Of a stretch of 5,298 nucleotides of DNA, positions 1 to 5,298 are shown in pieces. The position numbers and the translations under genes are program-made. Source of the DNA: Candidatus Poseidoniaceae archaeon. Its GTDB lineage: Archaea > Thermoplasmatota > Poseidoniia > Poseidoniales > Poseidoniaceae. Where the stretch lies: the NCBI GenBank assembly GCA_029250345.1, contig JAQXFL010000133.1, positions 1 through 5,298 of the forward strand. The letters run 5' to 3'. The notes under the pieces were generated by a model. It searched no databases. It saw only the letters and a program-made list of their open reading frames with translations, and was not told the DNA's origin. Every line of letters starts with the position of its first letter. The stretch's first letter is position 1.

Positions 1-2
1 CT

Positions 3-2468
3 TCATCCCTCCTCGGTGGTAGCGCAGCGCTGCTTGGCTCTCCTGTTGAAGAATCAAAGGAAATTCCTGCCCTTCCGTCGACACTCGCCTCTGACCCAGT
101 CCTTGGCACACCTGACAACCTCGTCGGTGAACAAGCAGGCGCAGTTATTCGAAGCAGTGCTGAAGTCGATGAAGTACTTGGAGACAAACTCGAAGGTACA
201 TTGCATGAAGTTGAAAAGTCGACTTTGACCGCTGACGGTGAAATCGTCAAGCAAACCGTCAAGGGTGTTCTTACTGTGAACAACCCGTCCGCTGAAGACC
301 GAATTTACGACATCGACGTATTGCTTGACCACGCTGATTCAACTGATATCGGCGGAGACCACGTTTCCGTTGATGAATTGGAAGCAGGTTCGAATTACAG
401 CATGAAGTACAAGGTCTCTGGCAAGAGGATGCTTGTCCTTCGTGAACGCCTCGACACCAACCCGGCACGATCTCAAGAGCACTCAATGTCCGTCGCATCC
501 GGTGAAGAAGGTGGCCCTATTGCTATGGAAATCGAAGTCGAAAACACGGCACCAGTGCCAATCCATGGCGTAACAGTGACTCGCCCGCTCCCAGATGAAC
601 TGACGTTTGACAACACTGGAACGGCGACCGTTGAAGGAAACGAATTGACATGGAACGTTGGTGACCTCGCTGCTGGTGAGAAGCAAGTTCTCAGTATCGA
701 AGGAACAATCGTTGTGTCCGGTACCAAAGCGATCGACGCTGGGGTCGCATCCGCAACTTACTCTTCGGAATCGACTCTTTCGAATCTGAACTTCAGAGAA
801 CTCGATGCGTTCTGCCGTGGATTCTCGTACATGCGTGTCCGAGAAGACGAACGCCCAGACAACTGGTTGTGCCGAACGACGTTTGAGAACCGTTCATCCT
901 TTGCAGTTGACTTGGTGAAACTCCAAGTTCGGATGAAAGGCAGTGAAGACCTACTCTTCGACATCGGTGATGTTCGTCAAGACGTCAAGCCTCACGGAAA
1001 GTGGGAAAGTGATGAGCGTTCAGTCATGGCACTTTCAAAGCCAGACTTCACCACAAACCTCGCTTACACAATCCTTCCACGAGCATCTCGCAGTACGGAA
1101 GGTTCGATTTCCTTGCAATCAAAGAAGTTCGAAGTCGTTGAAGCAGACTTAACAAAGTCATACTCCAGCACAGGACTCCGTTCGTTCCGAAAGCAAAGTG
1201 TCAACTCAACATTGACCTTGAAGAACAACGGTTCTGCCGACATCAACTTGATGCGTATTACCGATGACATACCAGGCTTGTTTGAAGCACCTGATGTCTC
1301 CAAGATTTCGATCAAGGTAAACGGAAAGGAGATCGACGCTGAGCAAATCAAGGCTGAAATCAACAATGGTATCACGCTCGAAAAGAACAATCGTTCCCCA
1401 GATGGAGACGGTTACACGCTCACGATTACGGTCGGAGCTCGTGGCCCTGTTGGGTTAAAGCCTGGCAAGAACATGACCATCGAATATGAATTGGTCGCAC
1501 CAGGTCCAACCGAACACGAAGGTCTCACGGTCAGCGCACCTGCTCGAACCGAATTCAGCGCGGAGCGATACGGACCAGTTTGCACCAGAGATGCAACAGA
1601 TGCACCTTCAGTCAAGATTATTCACAACCGAAGAAAGTTCGGTGCTGGAAAGATGACTCAGAAGATTGGCGGAAAGGGACGTCACGAAGTCTTGATTATG
1701 TTCAACAACGAAGGCGACACCGGCCTCAAAGACGTCACCCTCAAGGATGTCATCCCAGAGAATTTCGAAATCAAAGACTGGTTAGTCCGTGGAAACGGAG
1801 AGAAGCGCGAAGACTGTGAAATGACCAGTGAACAAGGCGAAGACGGAACTCACCTCGCTTGGAATATTCCACTCGTTGGAAAGGGTGAAGAAATCATGAT
1901 TTCCTTTGAAATCACTGGACCTGGAGCAATTGACGGGGAACTTGGAAACATCTTCCACGGTGTACACTTCGGCGACGAAGACGAATCCATTGATGCACCT
2001 GCGCCTGTCAAAGAAGAAGTTGAGGAAACAACCGAAGATCCTGCTGAAGAAGTAAGCGAAGAGGCTGTTGCTGAAGAATCTGAAGAAGGCACCGAAGAAT
2101 CTGAAGAGGACAGTGAACCTAAGGTCTCCTGGAGAGAAGATGTACTCCTGCGAGTCATGACTACTGCTGGAATCGATGTAAGTCACCGAGACGCATTCGT
2201 TGCTCACGCAGCAAACTTCGACTTGGATGACAACGGCTATCTCAAGAAGGCAGAACTAGAAGCTGCTGCTGAAGCATGGAACTCCGAAGGAAACGGCGAT
2301 TCCGCAGAGGAAGCAACTGATGATGACTCAACAGAAGAAGCACCTGCTGAAGAGGCGACTGAGGACGTTGCAGAGGAACAAACCGCTGAGCAAAAAGCAT
2401 GCCCAATCTGTTCTGCAATGAACGATGGTGATGCTGCAACATGTTCCGTTTGTTCATTCACTTTTTGA
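3..2468 (+). CDS. Acidic multidomain protein (beta-sandwich repeats, EF-hand, C-terminal zinc ribbon), 5'-truncated
   Basis: I do not recognise a named family for the whole protein. The frame is open from base 3 to the TGA at 2466-2468, giving 821 visible residues; the true start lies left of the window. A TTG at 201 could be taken as a start, but the 66 codons before it read as ordinary protein. About five beta-rich Ig-like/DUF11-like modules lie near fragment residues 80-140, 173-239, 287-361, 395-503 and 552-642, with motifs such as LTVNNPS, EVENTAPVPIHGVTVT, LTLKNNGSADI and IMFNNEGDTGLKDVTL. Then come a Glu-rich linker (658-707), a helical segment with one EF-hand loop (740-751: Asp at 1 and 3, Asn at 5, Gly at 6, Glu at 12), a second acidic linker (763-798) and a zinc ribbon with Cys 800, 803, 814 and 817. 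No membrane segment is visible; a signal peptide cannot be judged. The role is unknown; a binding or scaffold protein is a guess. The four-Cys ribbon fits a cytoplasmic C-terminus. Confidence 0.85.
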   Translation, partial: SSLLGGSAALLGSPVEESKEIPALPSTLASDPVLGTPDNLVGEQAGAVIRSSAEVDEVLGDKLEGTLHEVEKSTLTADGEIVKQTVKGVLTVNNPSAEDRIYDIDVLLDHADSTDIGGDHVSVDELEAGSNYSMKYKVSGKRMLVLRERLDTNPARSQEHSMSVASGEEGGPIAMEIEVENTAPVPIHGVTVTRPLPDELTFDNTGTATVEGNELTWNVGDLAAGEKQVLSIEGTIVVSGTKAIDAGVASATYSSESTLSNLNFRELDAFCRGFSYMRVREDERPDNWLCRTTFENRSSFAVDLVKLQVRMKGSEDLLFDIGDVRQDVKPHGKWESDERSVMALSKPDFTTNLAYTILPRASRSTEGSISLQSKKFEVVEADLTKSYSSTGLRSFRKQSVNSTLTLKNNGSADINLMRITDDIPGLFEAPDVSKISIKVNGKEIDAEQIKAEINNGITLEKNNRSPDGDGYTLTITVGARGPVGLKPGKNMTIEYELVAPGPTEHEGLTVSAPARTEFSAERYGPVCTRDATDAPSVKIIHNRRKFGAGKMTQKIGGKGRHEVLIMFNNEGDTGLKDVTLKDVIPENFEIKDWLVRGNGEKREDCEMTSEQGEDGTHLAWNIPLVGKGEEIMISFEITGPGAIDGELGNIFHGVHFGDEDESIDAPAPVKEEVEETTEDPAEEVSEEAVAEESEEGTEESEEDSEPKVSWREDVLLRVMTTAGIDVSHRDAFVAHAANFDLDDNGYLKKAELEAAAEAWNSEGNGDSAEEATDDDSTEEAPAEEATEDVAEEQTAEQKACPICSAMNDGDAATCSVCSFTF

Positions 2469-2532
2469 GCCAAACGCAACTCATATGCCTCGCTGACTGG
2501 AGGATATTGTCCGTAGATTTCGAGATGTGTCA

Positions 2533-2546
2533 CACTACACTTAGTG
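2533..2546. repeat. Small inverted repeat upstream of the transporter promoter
   Basis: CACTA (2533-2537) and TAGTG (2542-2546) form a perfect 5-bp dyad around CACT. An imperfect outer extension (TCA before, GA after) is possible. It sits about 23 bp upstream of the proposed TATA box, where an archaeal activator could bind. A dyad this short also arises by chance, so a regulatory role is only a possibility. Confidence 0.2.
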
Positions 2547-2569
2547 AGAACATGGAATGTAAAACATCC

Positions 2570-2580
2570 TTTGATAAACA
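2570..2580 (+). promoter_or_regulatory. Putative archaeal TATA box for the MMPL transporter
   Basis: The AT-rich stretch TTTGATAAACA resembles an archaeal TATA box, and its centre lies about 26 nt upstream of the ATG at 2601. That is the expected distance if transcription starts at or next to the start codon, giving a leaderless mRNA. A short A-rich stretch just upstream (GTAAAA, 2559-2564) could serve as the TFB recognition element. No Shine-Dalgarno sequence precedes the ATG, which fits. The assignment rests on position and composition only. Confidence 0.45.
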
Positions 2581-2600
2581 CCACCGACCGGCAACGGATT

Positions 2601-4970
2601 ATGGAATCGTCTACCGACTCCTCGTTGTTTGAAGGCCGTCTGTTTTTCAGACTCGGCGAGTTTACTCACGACCACAGGAAGAAGGTCCTCGCTTTCGGAA
2701 TTCTCGCTTGTCTCGGTATGGCATCATTGATCACCATTGGTCCGGACTGGGCAGAGGGTTGGGGCGAAGGCGACCTCGAGTCAGTTGATGCTCTTGCCAT
2801 CATGGACAACGCATTTATCGAATCCGGAACAAACGTCGAAAGCACTCAAGGGTTCGTCTACCTTGTAAGGCACGACACACTCAATGACTCATCTGAACTC
2901 TGGCAGCAAGAGGTTATTGATGCGTTGGCAGAATTCGCAGCACTTCCTGATGTATCGATTGATTATTCATGGGATACGATTGCTGATGACGAGCGTGCCG
3001 AACTTACCTTCGAAGGAGAAGATGGCTTTTGGGCTCAAAACCGAGTCATCATGAACATGTCCCGTAAAGACGCAAAGGCCCTCTATGCAGACCACTATGA
3101 GTCAATTAAAATCGATAATCAATTCGATGCATGGAGAACCGATGGGATGGCGATTGAATATACCTTTGACCATCGCATCGAAGAAGATCTCGTGAAGGCT
3201 GAACTTGTTTCTGGTCCTCTTTCACTGATTATCCTCGCTATTGTTTTCGGAACCTTCCTCGCTGCACTCTTACCGGTTGGTGTTGGTATCCTAACCGTAC
3301 TGTCCGCAATGGGTGTCACCATTTGGCTTTCAAACGTCACCGATGTCACTCAATATGCTGTCAACATCATTTCTTTGATAGGTATAGGCGTTTCTATAGA
3401 TTATTCGTTGTTCTTAGTGAACCGCTTCCGTGAAGAAATGGGGCGGCATGAAAATGACATTCGAACGGCAACCGCCATGAGTGTGGCAACTGCTGGTAAG
3501 GCTGTTTTCTTCAGCGGAATCACGGTCGCCATCGGATTGATGGGAATGCTCTTCTTCACCAACACAAGTTTGCCGAGCCTCGGAATTGGCGGTACTTTGG
3601 CCGTTACCATTGCCATGATTTACTCGCTCATTGTCCTACCCGCAGTTCTTGCCATACTGGGCCCAAAAATCAATACTGGTCGAAAACTGCCGTTTTCGTT
3701 CAAGATTGAGACCAACAACGACGGTGATGGAGTTTGGGCAAAAATTGCGAACACCGTCATGGACCGTCCATGGGCAGTACTCATCCCGACACTGATCATT
3801 CTCCTCGGCGCCGGCTTACCGTTCTTCCAAGCTGAGTTCTCGCTTGCAAACAGAGACGCTTTACCACCGGACGACGAATCTCGGCTTGGCCTAGATCACA
3901 TCGACACCATCTGGCCCAAGAGTACTTCTAACGCAGCACTGGTTGTCATTGACTTCGATGGGGAAGACCCACTGAACGAGACGAACTTGCGTTTAATGCA
4001 TCAGTGGATGGTTGAGCATGTGAGCGATGATAGAATCAACGAAGCATTCGGATACGCACTTCCGGCGCTCGGAATGAACGAATCAAGTGTTGTTCAATTT
4101 TGGTCGACACCTGCAGAATACCTGACACCTGAGCAAAACGCATCGAGAGAGTATTTGCGTGAACAATTCATTTCAGGCGATGTCACTTATGTCATCTATG
4201 CCATTAATGGTCCAAGTACAAGTAAAGAGAGCCATGACTTCGTAGCCGATCTGCGTGAAGAGAGAAACGATTTCACCTCCACATTATTGACCGGCGAAGA
4301 TTCTTCTCTCAATGTTGCAGGATTTGCTGCCTACAGCCTTGATACGCTTTGGGCCATCCAAGATAATCTCCCGATTGCCCTTGCCTTCATTCTGATTGCA
4401 ACGATTGTGCTCATTTTCATTCAAGTTCGCAGCATCGTCATCCCAATCAAAGCCATCGTCATGAACATCCTATCGATTTCAGCATCGTTTGGTATGTTGG
4501 TATTTGTCTTCCAATGGGGTTACGGAGCGGACCTACTCAACTTCACACCGCAGCCGATTGAGGCGACGAATCCGGTCATCATGTTCTGTATCGTCTTCGG
4601 GTTGTCGATGGATTATGAAGTCCTGATGCTGTCGCGAATTCACGAAGAATGGGAGCGAACCGGTGACAACACGCTGGCAGTAGCCAATGGATTGCAGAAG
4701 ACTGGACGTCTTATCACCGGTGCTGCAGCCATCATGGTCGTTGTTTTCAGCGCTTTCGGACTTTCATCAATCATCATCCTGAAACAGATTGGTTTCGGTT
4801 TGGCATTAGCCATTCTACTTGACGCAACGATCGTTCGTGCACTTGTTGTTCCTGCCACCATGCGCCTCATGGGAGAAGCGAACTGGTGGTCACCAAAGTG
4901 GATGGACAAATTCTTCCCGACCAAATCCCACCCGAACGGTGGAGATGAGAAGCCAGAAGAAGCCGAATGA
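2601..4970 (+). CDS. MMPL/RND-superfamily membrane transporter
   Basis: A 789-residue integral membrane protein of the MMPL family (RND superfamily), probably using the proton gradient to export a lipid-like or hydrophobic substrate; the substrate cannot be read from sequence. Predicted topology is the classic duplicated 1+5+1+5: TM1 near residues 29-47, an outer porter loop (48-203), TM2-6 (204-354), a cytoplasmic linker, TM7 (390-409), a second porter loop (410-588) and TM8-12 (589-753). The diagnostic GxxxDY motifs are in TM4 (GIGVSIDYSLFLVNRFREE, Asp267-Tyr268) and TM10 (GLSMDYEVLMLSRIHEEW, Asp671-Tyr672), matching the Asp-Tyr proton-relay pairs of mycobacterial MmpL3. Both are intact, so the pump is probably functional. 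The C-terminus is a short acidic tail without an added domain. The frame also has a GTG at 2544 that would add 19 residues; I prefer the ATG at 2601 because those residues are not membrane-like, the TATA-like box would fall inside them, and MMPL proteins usually have a short N-terminal segment before TM1. Confidence 0.93.
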   Translation: MESSTDSSLFEGRLFFRLGEFTHDHRKKVLAFGILACLGMASLITIGPDWAEGWGEGDLESVDALAIMDNAFIESGTNVESTQGFVYLVRHDTLNDSSELWQQEVIDALAEFAALPDVSIDYSWDTIADDERAELTFEGEDGFWAQNRVIMNMSRKDAKALYADHYESIKIDNQFDAWRTDGMAIEYTFDHRIEEDLVKAELVSGPLSLIILAIVFGTFLAALLPVGVGILTVLSAMGVTIWLSNVTDVTQYAVNIISLIGIGVSIDYSLFLVNRFREEMGRHENDIRTATAMSVATAGKAVFFSGITVAIGLMGMLFFTNTSLPSLGIGGTLAVTIAMIYSLIVLPAVLAILGPKINTGRKLPFSFKIETNNDGDGVWAKIANTVMDRPWAVLIPTLIILLGAGLPFFQAEFSLANRDALPPDDESRLGLDHIDTIWPKSTSNAALVVIDFDGEDPLNETNLRLMHQWMVEHVSDDRINEAFGYALPALGMNESSVVQFWSTPAEYLTPEQNASREYLREQFISGDVTYVIYAINGPSTSKESHDFVADLREERNDFTSTLLTGEDSSLNVAGFAAYSLDTLWAIQDNLPIALAFILIATIVLIFIQVRSIVIPIKAIVMNILSISASFGMLVFVFQWGYGADLLNFTPQPIEATNPVIMFCIVFGLSMDYEVLMLSRIHEEWERTGDNTLAVANGLQKTGRLITGAAAIMVVVFSAFGLSSIIILKQIGFGLALAILLDATIVRALVVPATMRLMGEANWWSPKWMDKFFPTKSHPNGGDEKPEEAE

Positions 4971-4995
4971 GCCGTTGAGGCCAAAGAGCGAAGCA

Positions 4996-5016
4996 TCAAG
5001 AAGGTCCTCTTCTTGA
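4996..5016. repeat. Perfect 8-bp inverted repeat (hairpin) before the oxidoreductase start
   Basis: TCAAGAAG (4996-5003) and CTTCTTGA (5009-5016) are exact reverse complements around the 5-nt loop GTCCT. One G-T wobble could extend the stem inward. It lies 26 nt after the transporter's stop codon and 7 nt before the ATG at 5024. In RNA it could fold to mark the end of the transporter message or to affect translation of the next gene. As a DNA palindrome it could be an operator. It is not followed by a T-tract, so it is not a bacterial-style terminator. Confidence 0.4.
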
Positions 5017-5023
5017 AGCAGCC

Positions 5024-5298
5024 ATGGGAGCACATCAACCGTTCACATTGCCTCGAACCGGCCATGTTCTTGAGAACCGCAGCGTTCTTGCCGCCATGAC
5101 AAATAAGCAAAGCCATGAGAATGGAACGCTCTCCGACGAAGAAATCAAGTGGCTTGTTCGCAGAGCAAAAGATGGTTTTGCCATTACGACAACCGCAGCA
5201 GCAAACGTCACCGAGCACGGTCGTGGATGGGATGGAGAAATGGGCGTATGGGGCGAGCATCAGTTGCCAGGCCTTACCAAAATGGCATCGCAACTCAA
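5024..5298 (+). CDS. NADH:flavin oxidoreductase, Old Yellow Enzyme family (3'-truncated)
   Basis: The visible 91 residues match the N-terminus of an FMN-dependent Old Yellow Enzyme-type oxidoreductase, a TIM-barrel enzyme that typically uses NAD(P)H to reduce activated C=C bonds. The signs are FTLPRTGHVLENRSVLAAMTN at residues 7-27 (the LxNRxVxAxMT signature of the first strand, whose Thr usually sits by the flavin), then SDEEIKWLVRRAKDGFAITT, the usual helix and second strand. The NKQSHENGTLSDEE and GWDGEMGVWGEHQLPGLTKMA segments recall a bacterial-type OYE subgroup, from memory of related proteins. ATG 5024 is the only plausible start: the frame is closed by a TGA at 4976-4978 and has no ATG, GTG or TTG between. 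There is no Shine-Dalgarno sequence and no clear TATA box about 26 nt upstream, so co-transcription with the transporter 53 bp upstream is plausible. The active-site and C-terminal FMN-binding residues lie outside the window, so substrate and activity are unknown. Confidence 0.85.
   Translation, partial: MGAHQPFTLPRTGHVLENRSVLAAMTNKQSHENGTLSDEEIKWLVRRAKDGFAITTTAAANVTEHGRGWDGEMGVWGEHQLPGLTKMASQL

Noticed and set aside
16..228. A 70-codon open frame on the plus strand starting GTG
   Set aside because: It is out of frame with the large gene that is open through the same bases, and its translation shows no domain features.
1782..2207. A 141-codon open frame on the minus strand
   Set aside because: It is the complement of the GAA-rich acidic linker, which yields Phe/Ser-rich sequence free of stops. 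It is a composition artefact.
2447..2466. T-rich end of the first gene (with TTTTT at 2462-2466) as an archaeal terminator
   Set aside because: It lies within the coding end and is only five T's long at its best. There is too little to call a terminator.
2441..2632. A 63-codon plus-strand frame across the spacer
   Set aside because: It overlaps the zinc-ribbon coding end and the transporter start in another frame, with no recognisable protein features.
4967..4978. ATGA overlap at the transporter stop suggesting a coupled downstream gene
   Set aside because: The frame from this ATG hits TGA after three codons. The next real gene starts at 5024.
4640..5293. A 217-codon open frame on the minus strand
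   Set aside because: It lies antisense across the end of the transporter and the start of the oxidoreductase, both with clear family motifs. Its translation has no recognisable domain and looks like a shadow frame.

Overview
The window holds three genes, all on the + strand. They are the 3' part of a large acidic multidomain protein (left edge to 2468), a complete RND-type MMPL membrane transporter (2601-4970), and the first 91 codons of an Old Yellow Enzyme-type NADH:flavin oxidoreductase that runs off the right edge (5024 onward).

The organism looks archaeal, most likely a marine planktonic euryarchaeon of the Marine Group II/Poseidoniales type. The signs are: no Shine-Dalgarno sequence before either visible start; a TATA-like box centred about 26 nt upstream of the transporter's ATG, as expected for a leaderless archaeal transcript; medium GC content with mixed codon use; and a protein with Glu/Ala/Thr-rich linkers ending in a short CxxC zinc ribbon. 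The taxonomic call is an inference, because no marker gene is present.

Region by region: 1-2468 is one continuous reading frame that stays open to the left edge, so the N-terminus is missing. It encodes several Ig-like/DUF11-like beta-sandwich modules, an acidic linker, an EF-hand, a second acidic linker and a terminal zinc ribbon. Next is a 132-bp spacer (2469-2600) with the proposed transporter promoter and a small dyad. The transporter has 12 predicted membrane segments, with the paired Asp-Tyr proton-relay motifs intact in both halves. A 53-bp spacer follows (4971-5023), carrying a perfect 8-bp inverted repeat just before the oxidoreductase start.

Nothing in the sequence ties the three genes to one pathway. 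The first two probably have separate promoters. The oxidoreductase could be co-transcribed with the transporter. No RNA genes, CRISPR arrays or mobile elements were seen. The most unusual item is the domain combination of the first protein.
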